A stretch of DNA of 64,000 nt from Stutzerimonas sp. S1 (GCF_025966695.1 NZ_JAOEIY010000004.1:408548-472547); one strand, 5' to 3'; shown: positions 28,701 to 39,345, numbered from the stretch's first letter. The notes: generated by a model from the sequence alone, not told the origin. Program-made: numbers and translations.

Positions 28701-28877
28701 CTCGGCGGTGGCGCCGGGCCACTGCGTCTGGATCACCATCGCCTTGAAGGTGAACGGCGGGTCCTCGCTCTGGCCGAGTTTGCTGTAGGACAGCGCGCCA
28801 ACGACCGCAACCAGCAGCATCAGATAGACGACGATCTGCCGGTTGTGCAGCGCCCAGGCGGAAAGATTGAAGCGCAT
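25797..28877 (-). CDS. RND efflux transporter, inner-membrane permease
   Basis: 1026-residue proton-driven pump of the hydrophobe/amphiphile efflux group. Twelve-helix layout with two large periplasmic loops; the proton-relay Asp pair is in LGLLVDDAIIAVEM and loop signatures include FFPASGRLELMVDLKL. It begins 5 bases after the adaptor gene ends. No outer-membrane channel gene is adjacent, so it probably borrows a TolC/OprM-type channel. The N-terminal sequence resembles the TriC/VmeI-like branch rather than MexB. Substrate unknown. Confidence 0.93.
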   Translation of the reverse strand: MRFNLSAWALHNRQIVVYLMLLVAVVGALSYSKLGQSEDPPFTFKAMVIQTQWPGATAEEVSRQVTERIEKKLMETGEYERIVSFSRPGESNVTFMARDSLRSKDIPELWYQIRKKIGDIRHTLPAGIRGPFFNDEFGTTFGNIYALTGEGFDYAVLKDYADRIQLQLQRVKSVGKVELLGLQDEKIWIELSNVKLATLGVPLQVVHQALEAQNAVSAAGFVETVSERVQLRVSGNFTTVEQIRDFPIRFEGRTFRLGDVAEVRRGFNEPPAPRMRFMGEPAIGLAVSMKAGGDILMLGEALQSEFARLQQELPAGMQLRKVSDQPAAVKTSVGEFVRVLIEALAIVLLVSFFSLGVRTGLVVALSIPLVLAMTFATMHYLDIGLHKISLGALVLALGLLVDDAIIAVEMMAIKMEQGYDRLKAASYAWTSTAFPMLTGTLITAAGFLPIATANSSTGEYTRSIFQVVTIALIASWVAAVMFVPLLGDRLLPDLARRAAQKHGTGEEGHDPYSTPFYQRVRRVVQVCVRRRKTVIILTLAAFVVAVGLFRLVPQQFFPASGRLELMVDLKLAEGASLKATEAEVSRLEQLLKERAGIDNYVAYVGTGSPRFYLPLDQQLPATSFAQFVVLADSIEAREELRSWLIERLRNDFPSLRGRVTRLENGPPVGYPVQFRVTGEHIDVVRTLARQVAAKVEENPHVANVHLDWQEPSKRVLLNVDQDRARALGVSTAELSAFLRRTFIGSSISQFREDNELIEILLRGTERERLELSMLPSLAIPTASGRSVPLSQVATLEYGFEEGVIWHRNRLPTVTVRADVYGEQQPATLVRQIQPTLADIRAALPSGYLLEVGGTVEDSSRGQSSVMAGIPLFIIVVVSLLMIQLKSFSRSAMVFLTAPLGIIGVTLFLLLFRQPFGFVAMLGTIALSGMIMRNSVILVDQIEQDIGAGHDRFNAIIDATVRRFRPIVLTALASVLAMIPLSRSIFFGPMAVAIMGGLIVATALTLLFLPALYAAWFRVREAEANPN

Positions 28878-28882
28878 CGCGA

Positions 28883-29983
28883 CTACTCCTGCGGGGCCAG
28901 CTCGACGGGGCGATTCTCGCGATCGACCGGACGCACCGGCTGGTTCTCGCTGAGTAACTGCACCCCGGCCATGACGATCCAGTCGTCGGCCTGCAGGCCT
29001 TCCAGCACCGGCACCAGACGCTCACCGTAAGGACCGGTGCTCACCTCCACGCGCTCCAGCGTGGAATCGGCCCTGACCCGCCAGACAAACGCCTTGCCAC
29101 GCTCGGCACTGATCGCGGAAAGCGGCACAGCGAGCGGAACCGCCGCCGCGCGGCGCACGGTGACCAGGGCGCTTTGTCCGAGATCAGTGGGCACTTCGCT
29201 TTCGGCGAAGGCGACCCGGGCGGAATAGGTCCGGGTGTTCGGATCGGCCGCCGGGGACAGTTCACGAATCCTCCCAGGGTGCTGCCGTCCCGGCTGTGAC
29301 CACAGCTCCACCTCGACTTCCTGGCCCACGCGATAACGTTCCAACGCCTGTTCGGGGAGGTTGATCGCCACCTCGCGCTCGCCATCGGCGGCAAGCACGA
29401 AGGCCGTCTGCCCGGCCGCCACCACCTGACCGACCTCGATACTGCGGCGTGCGATGACGCCATCACGCGAGGCGCGTAGCACCGCATAGTCGACCTGATT
29501 GCTTGCTACATCGAACTCCGCCTGCGCCTGCTGCAGGCGCGCCGCGGCAGAACGGTAGGCGTTGTCGGCATTGTCGAACTGCGACTGGCTGACCAGCTGG
29601 CGGCTGAGGAGAGCCTTGTAGCGATCGTACTCAGCCTTGGCGACTCGCAGGTTCGCCTCGGCGGCCGCGACTTGCGCACGCATACCGTCGAGTTGCAGCC
29701 GTACGTCCTGCGGATCGAGTCGCGCCAGCGGCTGATCCTTGCGCACGCGATCCCCGGCCTCGACCAGGCGCTCGCTGACCTTGCCGCCGATGCGGAACGC
29801 CAGCTCCGGCTCGTAACGCGCATGTACCTCGCCCGGATAGCTTTCGCGCGCCTCGCTGGCAGGTTGCGGTTGCACCACCAGCACCGGCCGCGGCGGCGGT
29901 TGCTCGGGTTCGCCATTGCCGCAAGCGGCCAGCAACAGGGCACAACCAAGTGTGGAAGCGATGGACAAGGCATGACGGAACAC
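28883..29983 (-). CDS. RND efflux periplasmic adaptor lipoprotein
   Basis: Membrane-fusion protein of 366 residues from a GTG at 29983 with RBS GAGGGAG; a GTG at 30004 is also in frame. Lipoprotein signal with lipobox LLAAC near residue 22. Lipoyl/barrel-sandwich halves (RVRKDQPLARLDPQDVRLQ, VLRASRDGVIARRSIEVGQVV) flank a helical hairpin, followed by a beta-barrel (GQEVEVELWSQPGRQHPGRIRELSPAADP). Works with the permease downstream. Confidence 0.92.
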   Translation of the reverse strand: MFRHALSIASTLGCALLLAACGNGEPEQPPPRPVLVVQPQPASEARESYPGEVHARYEPELAFRIGGKVSERLVEAGDRVRKDQPLARLDPQDVRLQLDGMRAQVAAAEANLRVAKAEYDRYKALLSRQLVSQSQFDNADNAYRSAAARLQQAQAEFDVASNQVDYAVLRASRDGVIARRSIEVGQVVAAGQTAFVLAADGEREVAINLPEQALERYRVGQEVEVELWSQPGRQHPGRIRELSPAADPNTRTYSARVAFAESEVPTDLGQSALVTVRRAAAVPLAVPLSAISAERGKAFVWRVRADSTLERVEVSTGPYGERLVPVLEGLQADDWIVMAGVQLLSENQPVRPVDRENRPVELAPQE

Positions 29984-30022
29984 GGCGGAGACTCCCTCTG
30001 TCACGAGGCGGGCTGGAATACT

Positions 30023-30038
30023 TATACTGCCGGGTATA
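30023..30038. promoter_or_regulatory. Possible operator in the adaptor/TetR intergenic region
   Basis: TATAC (30023-30027) and GTATA (30034-30038) form a short dyad with a 6-base gap in the AT-rich spacer between the divergent adaptor and regulator genes. Short arms; a weak call. Confidence 0.35.
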
Positions 30039-30079
30039 GTAAAAATAGCGTACCAGCCAGTCCACTATTAAAAACGGCC

Positions 30080-30715
30080 ATGATAGATATCCATTCCCCT
30101 TCTCCCGGCCCCGGCCGTCCGAAAGATCCGGCCAAGCGCGAGGCCATCCTCGCAGCCGCTCAGGTGCTGTTTCTCGGCAATGGCTATGAGGGCAGCAGCA
30201 TGGACGCGATCGCGGCCGAAGCCGGCGTCTCCAAGCTCACGCTCTACAGCCACTTCAAGGACAAGGAGGCGCTGTTCTGCGCCGCGGTGAAGGCGACCTG
30301 TGAAACCCGTCTGCCGCGCCGGCTGTTCCAGCTGGAAGAGGATTGCGCCATCGAGACATTACTCCTGGCGATCGGCAATGCGTTCAACGAGTTGGTCAAC
30401 AGCCCGGAATCCATCGGTCTGCACCGCGCCATGATCGCCCTGGCGACGCATAATCCCGCGCTAGTCCGGATGTTCTTCGAAGCTGGCCCACAGCAGCTGC
30501 TCGCCGATCTCGAGCAGCTGTTCGCCCAAGCATCCAGCCGCGGCCTGCTGCAGATCACGGAACCACGGCGCGCCGCCGAGCACTTCTGCTCATTGATCAA
30601 GGGCGCTCGTCATTTCCGCCAGCTGATCGCCTATGACGACATCACGGACAGCACGACGCCGACCGAGCACGTCCGCGACGCCGTGGGGGTTTTCCTGCGC
30701 GCCTACGGTCGCTGA
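30080..30715 (+). CDS. TetR/AcrR family regulator of the RND pump
   Basis: 211 residues from ATG 30080 (MIDIHSPSPGPGRPKDP). The GRPKDPAKREAIL lead-in and helix-turn-helix GYEGSSMDAIAAEAGVSKLTLYSHFKDKEALFCAAV are typical, and the C-terminal part matches the AefR/RutR-like TetR group in general form. Divergent from the adaptor-permease pair, so most likely its repressor. Ends 24 bases from the convergent rsmJ. Confidence 0.9.
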   Translation: MIDIHSPSPGPGRPKDPAKREAILAAAQVLFLGNGYEGSSMDAIAAEAGVSKLTLYSHFKDKEALFCAAVKATCETRLPRRLFQLEEDCAIETLLLAIGNAFNELVNSPESIGLHRAMIALATHNPALVRMFFEAGPQQLLADLEQLFAQASSRGLLQITEPRRAAEHFCSLIKGARHFRQLIAYDDITDSTTPTEHVRDAVGVFLRAYGR

Positions 30716-30739
30716 CGCCGGAGCCGCCCGAACAGCGCG

Positions 30740-31519
30740 CTACTGCGCCTGCAGCCTCTTCTTGGGATAGATGTCGTAGCGGCTGGATTTGCCTTCCAGG
30801 CTGTAACCGGGCTTGATGCCGTCAATCGCCGGCGCCTTGCGCGGACGCTTGACCACCACTCGATGGCTGGCCAGCTGTAGTGCAGCGGCCAGCAGCGCCG
30901 GCGCATCAAGATCGTCACCGACCAAGGGCCGGAACAGGCGCATTTCCTTCTTCACCAGCGCACTCTTGTCGCGATGCGGGAACATCGGATCGAGATAGAT
31001 CACCTGCGGCGGCTCACCCTCCCAGAGCTGCAACCGTTCGATGGCGTTGCCCTGCAGCAGCGTCATGCGCGCGGCAATCAACGCCACTTCGGCATCCTGC
31101 CGTGCGCGCTGCAGGCCGTCTTCCAGCAGCGCGGCGATCAGTGGCTGGCGCTCGATCAGCGTCACCTCGCAGCCCAGCGTGGCCAGCACGAAGGCGTCGC
31201 GGCCGAGCCCGGCAGTCGCATCCAGCACCCGCGGCCGCACGCCGGGCTGGATGCCGACCGCCTTGGCGATCATCTGGCCGCTGCCACCGCCAAACTGCCG
31301 GCGGTGTGCGGCAGCGCCTTCGACGAAATCCACCCGCACCGGACCGGGCGCCTGCGCCTCCAGCAGTTGCAGCTGCAGCCCTGTCTCGCCCACCTGCAGT
31401 GCAAACTCGGCATCATCGCCCTGTTCCGGCAAGCCAAGCCGCTGCGCCCAGGCATGCGCCGTCGCGGCGAATTGCGGGGCGAGCGGTTCGACGCGAACCA
31501 GGGGGTGGCGGTCAGGCAT
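30740..31519 (-). CDS. rsmJ: 16S rRNA (guanine1516-N2)-methyltransferase RsmJ
   Basis: 259 residues from ATG 31519 ([10 protein letters not shown]); a TTG lies six codons upstream. SAM-binding motif I is [27 protein letters not shown]; the catalytic-region motif is [19 protein letters not shown]. Methylates G1516 of 16S rRNA (E. coli numbering). Full length for RsmJ (YhiQ). Confidence 0.94.
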   Translation of the reverse strand: MPDRHPLVRVEPLAPQFAATAHAWAQRLGLPEQGDDAEFALQVGETGLQLQLLEAQAPGPVRVDFVEGAAAHRRQFGGGSGQMIAKAVGIQPGVRPRVLDATAGLGRDAFVLATLGCEVTLIERQPLIAALLEDGLQRARQDAEVALIAARMTLLQGNAIERLQLWEGEPPQVIYLDPMFPHRDKSALVKKEMRLFRPLVGDDLDAPALLAAALQLASHRVVVKRPRKAPAIDGIKPGYSLEGKSSRYDIYPKKRLQAQ

Positions 31520-31595
31520 GGCTGTACTCGTTGGCAAGGCGAAAAAGGCGCCGCATTGTGCCAGAGCCCCGTCCGGACGCCCACGCCGGATTGCC

Positions 31596-32288
31596 TCAAC
31601 GGCAGATGCCGAAGCCGCCCATGTCGACGTGGAAGTGATCGCGATGCGCGACGTTGTACTCGGGCCCCAGCGTCACGTTGAACACGTCACAGGCGGCGTC
31701 ACGCACCTCGCGCAGGAACCGTGCTTTGTCATCGCTGCCCTGCCAGTCGCGCGCCACGGTAATGCGGGTCCCGTCCTGCAGGCGGAACCCGGCGAGGTCC
31801 AGCGCGTTCGCGCTGGCATGCTGGCTGCGGCGGTTACTGCGTGCGATGTTGCGGCAGGCGAAGCTGCCGAAGTGATCGATGCGCACCACCGGCTGCCTGA
31901 ACACGGCCTGCGCCGCCGGCTGCAGGCCGTGCCGTTCGAACAGCGCGTAGGCTGCTGCCAGCGGACAGGTCGCCAGGAACGGCCCGTTGAAGCGCACTAC
32001 CGAACCCTCCACCCGCACGCTGTTCTCCACCGGGCAACCGGGTTCCGGCGTGCTGTCCGGCACGTTTGCATAGCGCAGCGGTGCGCTGGCCAGTACCTGT
32101 TCGCACAGCTGGCGATCCTGTGCCAATCGGCGCAACTTGAAGGACGTGAGCAAATTCGGTGGTTCGTGGAAATCCAGCGGCGCCCAGGGATTCCAGCGCG
32201 GAGGAAGGTCGAGATATTGCTGCCAGACGGCGAAGGCCAGCCCCGCCAACAACACCGGTACGAGAAGGAATATGCGGCTGAAGGTCAT
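31596..32288 (-). CDS. Extensin-like C-terminal domain protein
   Basis: 230 residues with an N-terminal membrane or signal segment ([15 protein letters not shown]). The extensin-C domain shows [34 protein letters not shown] and the end motif [15 protein letters not shown]. The paired His/Asp residues resemble the Zn-peptidase fold of D-Ala-D-Ala/LAS peptidases, to which the family is distantly related. Likely acts in the periplasm, perhaps on peptidoglycan; not proven. Confidence 0.85.
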   Translation of the reverse strand: MTFSRIFLLVPVLLAGLAFAVWQQYLDLPPRWNPWAPLDFHEPPNLLTSFKLRRLAQDRQLCEQVLASAPLRYANVPDSTPEPGCPVENSVRVEGSVVRFNGPFLATCPLAAAYALFERHGLQPAAQAVFRQPVVRIDHFGSFACRNIARSNRRSQHASANALDLAGFRLQDGTRITVARDWQGSDDKARFLREVRDAACDVFNVTLGPEYNVAHRDHFHVDMGGFGICR

Positions 32289-32375
32289 GTCTTATGGGCA
32301 ACATCTGACAGCCGAAGTTGAGCGCGTATTCTTACAAAACTGGTCGGACTCACACGTCACAGCCAGAACGACCGC

Positions 32376-33227
32376 TCAAACCAGCAGCGACAGCTGCTCG
32401 CTGCGCATCAGCGGTGGCAGCGATGGCAGGCCCGGCAGGTGCTGCTGCAACAGCATGTGGAAACGCAGGGCCAATTCCGGCGCGCGATGATTGTCCGGGG
32501 TATGCAGGTAGACGTGCGGCGTTTTGCCAGCCTCGATCCAGCCAGCCACCTTGTCCAGCCATGGCGCCATGAATGCATCGTTGGCTTCCAGCTGTGGATG
32601 ACCGATGAAACGCAACTGCGGAGACGAGCTGAATGCTGTCGGTCGCACCGGCAATCGCGGCTTCTTGCTCTGCGCATGCCGCAGCGCCGGATCATCGGAG
32701 CGGCAGCTGAACAGCGCCCGGGAATCCAGACAGATGCGTTCGACGCTGCGCTCATGCAAGAGGCGGTTCAGCGCGCGCTCGCCCTCCCCCTTGTCGAAGA
32801 ACGCACGATGGCGCACCTCGACCGCCAGCGGCGCACCGAACCCGTCGATCAGCTGTGCCAGCTCGGCCAGCCGCCCCGGCCCGAAACTGGCCGGCAGCTG
32901 CAGCCAGAATGGCGTAACCCGCCGGCCTAGCGGTGCCAGCAAAGCCCTGAAGGCCTGCGCCTGCTCCAGGGCTGCGCACAGGTCGACGGCCTGGCTAATC
33001 TCGCGCGGCAGCTTGGCGCAGAAACGAAAGTCTTCGGGCATCTGGTTGGCCCAGCGCTGGACCTTTTCCTTCGATGGCCAGGCGTAGAGCGTGGTATTGC
33101 CTTCGACACTGTTGAATACCGAGCAGTAACGGGGGAGAAACTCGCTCGCAGGCGTGCCCGGCGGGTACAGCGAACCGAGCCAGGCGCCTTCGTTCCAGGA
33201 GGGACAGCCAAGAAAGTAGGGAAGCAT
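32376..33227 (-). CDS. DUF72 (YecE-like) protein
   Basis: 283 residues from ATG 33227 (a GTG is the codon before). TIM-barrel-type DUF72 signatures: YFLGCPSWNEGAWLGSLYP, YCSVFNSVEGNTTLYAWPS, FRFCAKLPREISQ, LAVEVRHRAFF, VYLHTPDNHRAPELA. Widespread, with no established biochemical function. Confidence 0.9.
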   Translation of the reverse strand: MLPYFLGCPSWNEGAWLGSLYPPGTPASEFLPRYCSVFNSVEGNTTLYAWPSKEKVQRWANQMPEDFRFCAKLPREISQAVDLCAALEQAQAFRALLAPLGRRVTPFWLQLPASFGPGRLAELAQLIDGFGAPLAVEVRHRAFFDKGEGERALNRLLHERSVERICLDSRALFSCRSDDPALRHAQSKKPRLPVRPTAFSSSPQLRFIGHPQLEANDAFMAPWLDKVAGWIEAGKTPHVYLHTPDNHRAPELALRFHMLLQQHLPGLPSLPPLMRSEQLSLLV

Positions 33228-33244
33228 CACCGGGCTGGTCAGCC

Positions 33245-33592
33245 TCAGGCGTACAGGTCGAGACCGAGCACTTCGGCGGTGTCGAAATCGCTGGGCAAAC
33301 TGGCGGTATAGCTGTAGCTGGCCAGCGCCTGAGCCACGCGGGTGGGCAACGGACGCTCGGTCTGGGTTTCGTTGTAACGGAACGCGGAGTAGCGCTCGAC
33401 CAGCGCCGCCTGGTTGACCCGCTGCTGCGGACGGGCGGACTGAGGCTGGTAATCCTGCCCACTGCTGCGGCTGTCGACTTCCCGCTGCGCCTGTGCGGCG
33501 CGCTGGGTTTCACCATAGCCCGACGCCGTGCTGCCCGTGCGGCCAGTACGATCCGTGGAGTAGGGAACGGGGAAGAAACCTTCGACGCGCAT
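33245..33592 (-). CDS. Conserved hypothetical protein, polar low-complexity
   Basis: 115 residues, very rich in Q, R, S, T and Y in the first 60 positions, probably disordered, with a more ordered C-terminus (RVAQALASYSYTASLPSDFDTAEVLGLDLYA). No signal peptide or membrane segment. It sits between tsaB and the DUF72 gene on the same strand. I recall similar proteins near adk-tsaB in pseudomonads but no function. Confidence 0.65.
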   Translation of the reverse strand: MRVEGFFPVPYSTDRTGRTGSTASGYGETQRAAQAQREVDSRSSGQDYQPQSARPQQRVNQAALVERYSAFRYNETQTERPLPTRVAQALASYSYTASLPSDFDTAEVLGLDLYA

Positions 33593-33652
33593 TATTCAAC
33601 TCGATCAGCAGGCCAGCGACTCTAGCGACCGCTCGACGCTTTGGCAACAGCC

Positions 33653-34333
33653 CTAGCGATTGGTGCCCTTGGGCGTGGCGACATTATCGCGCAGATACAC
33701 CGGCTGCGCCTGGTCGGCGTCCAGCGCCTCGCCACGCTGCCAGGCGAATCCGGCCAAGCGCAGCAGATCTTCGGCGTGCGGCAACATGCCGGCGTCCATG
33801 CGTGACACTGCCAACGGAATGCGTTCGGCGTAGCCCCAGCCGGTTCCGGCACCGAACCATTCGCCTGTCGTATCGCGTGGCAACGCCGCCTGTTCGGGCG
33901 GCAGCACTGCCTCGACGCCGGCGAGCTGCATCTCGCCCGCGCATTCGCGGTAGCAACCCCAGTAAACCTCATCCATGCGCGCATCGATCGCAGCCGCCAC
34001 CCGAGTGGCACCATGCTCCCGGTAGGCACGCTGGGCAATGGTCGCCAGGGTGGACACCGGCAGCACCGGACGCTCGAGAGCAAAGGCCAGCCCCTGCACC
34101 ACGCCGATGGCAATGCGCACACCGGTGAAGGCACCCGGCCCGCGGCCGAAGGCAATTGCATCCACCGCAGACAGCCCCACACCGGCCTCGGCGAGCAGGG
34201 TCTGCACCATTGGCAGCAGGCGCTGGGCATGCAGACGCGGGATCACCTCATAGTGACTCAGTACCTGGCCATCATGCAGCAGGGCGACGGAGCAGGCTTC
34301 GGTGGCGGTATCCAGGGCCAGCAGAGTGGTCAT
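33653..34333 (-). CDS. tsaB: tRNA threonylcarbamoyladenosine biosynthesis protein TsaB
   Basis: 226 residues from ATG 34333 (MTTLLALDTATEACSVAL), the conserved start; six upstream residues in frame are ignored. ASKHA fold with FGRGPGAFTGVRIAIGVVQGLA and AAIDARMDEVYW. TsaB partners with TsaD and TsaE to make t6A37 in tRNA. Confidence 0.95.
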   Translation of the reverse strand: MTTLLALDTATEACSVALLHDGQVLSHYEVIPRLHAQRLLPMVQTLLAEAGVGLSAVDAIAFGRGPGAFTGVRIAIGVVQGLAFALERPVLPVSTLATIAQRAYREHGATRVAAAIDARMDEVYWGCYRECAGEMQLAGVEAVLPPEQAALPRDTTGEWFGAGTGWGYAERIPLAVSRMDAGMLPHAEDLLRLAGFAWQRGEALDADQAQPVYLRDNVATPKGTNR

Positions 34334-34504
34334 CGGGCAATTCCGGGGCAATCAAAAAGGCGCAGATTCTAGCGTATTCGGCTGGCGGGTACTTTCCGAG
34401 ATCGCTAAGGCGAAAGGAGCGGGACGGTCGGCCCGGATAGGCACGAGCGAAGCAACACCCGCACGGACAGGCCAGCGGACGGTGGTCCTCAACAACCCCC
34501 AGGC

Positions 34505-34539
34505 AAAAAAATGCCCATATCCTGCGATACGGGCATTTT
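34505..34539 (-). terminator. Rho-independent terminator of adk
   Basis: AAAATGCCC (34508-34516) pairs with GGGCATTTT (34531-34539). On the minus strand the stem is followed by a run of seven T (complement of 34505-34511). It lies 28 bases past the adk stop. The rest of 34334-34504 is featureless. Confidence 0.88.
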
Positions 34540-34566
34540 CGGTCTGGCTGTACAGCGGCGAAGCGA

Positions 34567-35433
<867 letters not shown>

Positions 35434-35458
35434 TCACGCAACGGGCGCCCCACCCTCC

Positions 35459-38095
35459 TCAACCGGTATTGCGCAAGCCCGCGGCGATGCCCGCGACGCT
35501 GACCAACAAAGCCTGTTCCAGAGGGCTTTCCGGCGGATTCTGCTGCTGCCGGGAACGGGCCAGCAGCTCGATCTGCATCAGGTGCAGCGGGTCCAGATAG
35601 GTATTGCGCAGACTGAACGCTTCCTGGGTTTCAGGGCTGTGCGCCAGCAGCTCGGGCTGGCCGGTCAGGGTCTTCACCGCCTCCACCACCTGCGACAATC
35701 TGTCACGCAGATCGGCACCCAGCGTCAACAGTGGCGGCTCGACCAGGCGCTCGTCGTAGCCCCGGGCGATAGCCGCATCGGCCTTGGCCAGAACCATTTC
35801 CAGCATGTCGATGCGCGTGCTGAAGAACGGCCAATGCGTACGCATCTCCGCCAGACGCTCACCCTCGCCGCGCGCCAGCGCCCGATCGAGCGCCGCCTCC
35901 CAGCCCAGCCAGGCCGGCAGCATGAGACGCGTCTGGGTCCAGGCGAAGATCCACGGTATCGCCCGCAGGCTCTCGACCCCGCCTTCGCGGCGCTTGGCTG
36001 GTCGACTGCCCAACGGCAGACGCCCCAGTTCCTGCTCCGGGGTCGCCTGGCGGAAATAGGCGACGAACTGCGGATGCTCGCGCACCACGCTGCGATAGGC
36101 CGCGACGCCATCGGCGGCGAGATGATCCATCAGCACGCGCCAGTCCGGCTCGGGTAGCGGCGGTGGCAAGAGCGTAGCTTCGAGCACCGCAGCCAGATAG
36201 AGGTTGAGATTCTGCTCGGCGATATCCGGCAAGCCGAACTTGAAGCGGATCATCTCGCCCTGCTCCGTGGTGCGGAAGCGTCCGGCGACCGACCCGGGCG
36301 GCTGCGAGAGAATCGCCGCATGCGCCGGACCACCGCCCCGCCCCACCGTGCCGCCACGTCCGTGGAACAGCAGCAGCTCGACGCCATGTTCACGGCAAAC
36401 CTCCACCAGACTCTCCTGGGCACGGTACTGCGCCCAGGCGGCAGCTGTGGTGCCGGCATCCTTGGCCGAGTCGGAGTAACCGATCATTACCTCCTGCGGA
36501 CCTTGCAGGCGCCGACGATAGCTGGGCAACCGCAGCAGCCGGTCGATGGTCGGCGCAGCGTTGTTCAGATCATCGAGCGTCTCGAACAGCGGCACCACGC
36601 GCATCGTGCGCTGCAGGCCGCACTCCTTGAGCAGCAGTTGCACCGCCAGCACATCGGACGCTGCGTGAGCCATGGAAATGACGTAGGAGCCGAGTGAAGC
36701 AGCCGGCGCGGCGGCGATGACGGCACAGGTCGCCAACACCTCCGTCGTCTCCGCCGACGGGCGAAAATGCGCCGGCAGCAGCGGTCGCCGATTGCTCAGT
36801 TCTTGCTGCAGGAAATCCAGGCGCTGCGTCTCGTCCCACTCGTCATAACGACCGAGGCCGAGATAATCGGTGATTTCGCCAAGCGCGGCGGCATGTCGCG
36901 CGGCGTCCTGGCGGATATCGAGCCGTACCAGGAACAGCCCGAAAGCCGCCACCCTGCGCAGGCAATCGAGCAAGGCGCCGTCGGCGATCACCCCCATGCC
37001 GCAGGCATGCAGCGAGCGGTAGCAGAGCTCCAGGGGCTTGCGCAACTCGTCCACATCCTGCAGTACCAGGTCCGGCGGTGGATGACCACGTTCGAGCGCC
37101 GTTACAGCCCATTCGCGTGTGGCGTTCAAACGATCACGCAACTGCTTGAGCAGGACCCGGTAGGGTTCCGATGCGCCGCCGGAGTGGCTCAGCAGCTCGT
37201 CACTGGCAGTCTGCATCGACAGCGCAGTGATCAGCGCCTCGATGTCGCGCAGATACAGTTCGGCTGCCACCGCTCGCGCCAGCAGAAGTACTTCGCGGGT
37301 TACCTGCGCGGTGACATTGGGGTTGCCATCACGGTCACCGCCCATCCAGGAAGCGAAGCGGATGGGCGCCGCCTCCAGCGGCAGGTGGAATCCGGTGCTG
37401 CGATGCAGCACCGCATCGGTCTGCCGCAGCACATTGGGCACCGCCTGCCACAGCGAATTCTCGATGGCAGCGAAACCCCATTTCGCCTCTTCCACCGGCG
37501 TCGGCCGGTTGCGACGGATCTCTTCAGTATGCCAGACCTCGGCAATCAGTCGCTGCAGCCGCAGCTGGATCTCCGCATGCTCGGCTGCCGTCAGGTCGGT
37601 GTGGTCGCGGGCGGCCAGTTGCGCGGCAATAGCGTCGTATTTCTGGATCAGCGTGCGCCGGGACACCTCGGTCGGGTGCGCGGTGAGCACCAGCTCGATG
37701 TCCAGCCGGCTGACCTGGCGCGCGAGAAACTCCTCGCCGTGTCCTGCATTCTTCAGCCGTTCCAGCAGATCCGGGAGCACCCCGGCCTCGCACGGTGCCG
37801 GCTCGCCCCCATGCCGGCGACGCACGCGATGGTACTGCTCGGCGATATTGGCGAGGTTGAGGAACTGGTTGAACGCTCGGGTCATCGGCAGCAACTCGTT
37901 CTCACCCAGGCTGTCGAGTGTTTCGGCAAGTAACTGCGCGCCCTCCGCTGAGCCGCGGCGCGCCGCCTTGGCGCCCTTGCGGATTCGTTCGATCTTGTCG
38001 AAGAACGCATCACCCAGCTGCTCGCGAATGGTGTTCCCCAACAGCTCACCGAGCAGGTGAACATTCTCGCGCAGGCGCGCATCGATTTTCGCCAT
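35459..38095 (-). CDS. ppc: Phosphoenolpyruvate carboxylase
   Basis: 878 residues from ATG 38095 ([20 protein letters not shown]). Anaplerotic carboxylation of PEP to oxaloacetate. Catalytic motifs: [13 protein letters not shown] (active His), [11 protein letters not shown], and the glycine loop [14 protein letters not shown]; the C-terminus ends RNTG, as in this family. Downstream neighbour is adk. The 244-base gap to adk holds no gene. Confidence 0.98.
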   Translation of the reverse strand: MAKIDARLRENVHLLGELLGNTIREQLGDAFFDKIERIRKGAKAARRGSAEGAQLLAETLDSLGENELLPMTRAFNQFLNLANIAEQYHRVRRRHGGEPAPCEAGVLPDLLERLKNAGHGEEFLARQVSRLDIELVLTAHPTEVSRRTLIQKYDAIAAQLAARDHTDLTAAEHAEIQLRLQRLIAEVWHTEEIRRNRPTPVEEAKWGFAAIENSLWQAVPNVLRQTDAVLHRSTGFHLPLEAAPIRFASWMGGDRDGNPNVTAQVTREVLLLARAVAAELYLRDIEALITALSMQTASDELLSHSGGASEPYRVLLKQLRDRLNATREWAVTALERGHPPPDLVLQDVDELRKPLELCYRSLHACGMGVIADGALLDCLRRVAAFGLFLVRLDIRQDAARHAAALGEITDYLGLGRYDEWDETQRLDFLQQELSNRRPLLPAHFRPSAETTEVLATCAVIAAAPAASLGSYVISMAHAASDVLAVQLLLKECGLQRTMRVVPLFETLDDLNNAAPTIDRLLRLPSYRRRLQGPQEVMIGYSDSAKDAGTTAAAWAQYRAQESLVEVCREHGVELLLFHGRGGTVGRGGGPAHAAILSQPPGSVAGRFRTTEQGEMIRFKFGLPDIAEQNLNLYLAAVLEATLLPPPLPEPDWRVLMDHLAADGVAAYRSVVREHPQFVAYFRQATPEQELGRLPLGSRPAKRREGGVESLRAIPWIFAWTQTRLMLPAWLGWEAALDRALARGEGERLAEMRTHWPFFSTRIDMLEMVLAKADAAIARGYDERLVEPPLLTLGADLRDRLSQVVEAVKTLTGQPELLAHSPETQEAFSLRNTYLDPLHLMQIELLARSRQQQNPPESPLEQALLVSVAGIAAGLRNTG

Positions 38096-38281
38096 GACCG
38101 CTTTTTCTCCTGATTGATTGCCCGACTGCGGTCGTTGGGCCGCCAGGCGGCGCGCAATGTTCCCCGCAGCCAGTGCTAGACGGCCTGTGCAACGACAGCC
38201 GAGCAACTACGCTCAACGTATCTGCAACCAGAGTGCCTACCGCCCCAGCCGCTGACAAGGCGGCACGCACGCCACGCGTGC

Positions 38282-38302
38282 CTGACGGCGAATTGCCGTC
38301 AG
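38282..38302 (+). repeat. Perfect inverted repeat in the leader of the next gene
   Basis: CTGACGGC (38282-38289) and GCCGTCAG (38295-38302) form an 8-bp hairpin with a 5-base loop, 32 bases upstream of the ATG at 38335. It could be an operator for the divergent ppc/38335 pair or an mRNA leader hairpin. Confidence 0.5.
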
Positions 38303-38334
38303 AGCCGCTCGCGACCACGAGCAGAGGAGTGAAC

Positions 38335-38679
38335 ATGAAGATTTCGGAGCTGGTCAGCCAGTGGGAAAAAGACGCCAAGGGCACCTTGAGCCGTGAGCAA
38401 TACAGCATTCCGCTGGACATCGAAAGCGCCGCCCGCCTCGCTGCGCTCGCCGAGATGTATCCCAAGCGCAGTACCGCGGCATTGCTCGGCGAGCTGGTAG
38501 GCGCCGCGCTGGAGGCCGTGGAAACCAGCCTGCCCTATGTCCGCGGTACGCAGGTGATCGCCACCGATGAACAGGGCGACCCAATCTACGAGGACATCGG
38601 GCCAACGCCGCGTTTTCTCGCCCTGTCGCGCAAACACCTGCAGCAGCTCCTGGACGACCAGTCACCTCCGCCGGCCTGA
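38335..38679 (+). CDS. Conserved hypothetical small cytoplasmic protein
   Basis: 114 residues from ATG 38335 with RBS AGAGGAG. It has no signal or membrane segment. The first part (MKISELVSQWEKDAKGTLSR) is helical; ALAEMYPKRSTAALLGELVGAALEAVE resembles a ribbon-helix-helix-like or short helical pair; the end is acidic and Pro-containing. Similar Pseudomonas proteins carry the label 'pilin assembly protein', which I would not rely on. Divergent from ppc. Confidence 0.7.
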   Translation: MKISELVSQWEKDAKGTLSREQYSIPLDIESAARLAALAEMYPKRSTAALLGELVGAALEAVETSLPYVRGTQVIATDEQGDPIYEDIGPTPRFLALSRKHLQQLLDDQSPPPA

Positions 38680-38904
38680 CAACCGCCCGCCTCGCGTCCC
38701 CCGCCTGTCCGCGGCCGCCCGATACGGCCGCGAAAAGTCTCGCTGCGGTCGCCAACCGCTCTAGCACAGCATTTGGGACTGAACGATTAGCGCCTGCAGG
38801 CCTCACAAAAATATGCCCGGCATCGACGTCGCGGCGTACCGCGGCATACCCGCCGGGCCATGAGCCATTCGCACTTGTCAGGCAATTCCCACTGGAGACT
38901 GCCC

Positions 38905-39297
38905 ATGAAGATTGAAACCGACAATCCTGCTTCGCGCTTCCAACTGCCCAAGCTCGCCGCCGTGGCGCTGGGTGGCCTGCTGCTTACAGCCTGCGCCGGC
39001 AACCCGCCCAAGGAACAGTTCGCGGTCACCGAGTCGGCAGTCCGAAGCGCCGTCAGTGCCGGCGGCCCGGAATACGCCGCGGTCGAGATGCGCGCCGCCC
39101 AGGAGAAGTGGAAGGAAGCCGAACTGGCGATGCAGAAGGAGGACTTCGAACGCGCCCGCAAGCTGGCCGAACAGGCCGAATGGGACGCCCGCGTTGCCGA
39201 ACGCAAGGCGGAAGCGGCCAAGGCGCAAAAGGCCGTCGAGGACGCACAGCAGGGAATCAATGAGTTGCGCGAGGAAGGTATGCGCGGCGTCCAGTGA
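38905..39297 (+). CDS. DUF4398 lipoprotein
   Basis: 130 residues from ATG 38905. Lipobox LLTAC at about residues 25-29 after a hydrophobic stretch (LAAVALGGLLL). The rest is a charged coiled-coil helix (AAQEKWKEAELAMQKEDFERARKLAEQAEWDARVAERKAEAAKAQKAVEDA would be one continuous helix), the DUF4398 pattern. Forms a pair with the OmpA-type gene 48 bases downstream, which has its own DUF4398 region. Confidence 0.85.
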   Translation: MKIETDNPASRFQLPKLAAVALGGLLLTACAGNPPKEQFAVTESAVRSAVSAGGPEYAAVEMRAAQEKWKEAELAMQKEDFERARKLAEQAEWDARVAERKAEAAKAQKAVEDAQQGINELREEGMRGVQ

Positions 39298-39345
39298 TCC
39301 CGGCCATGACTGTCGTTCCATTCCCAGCCAAAGGATGAATTCACT

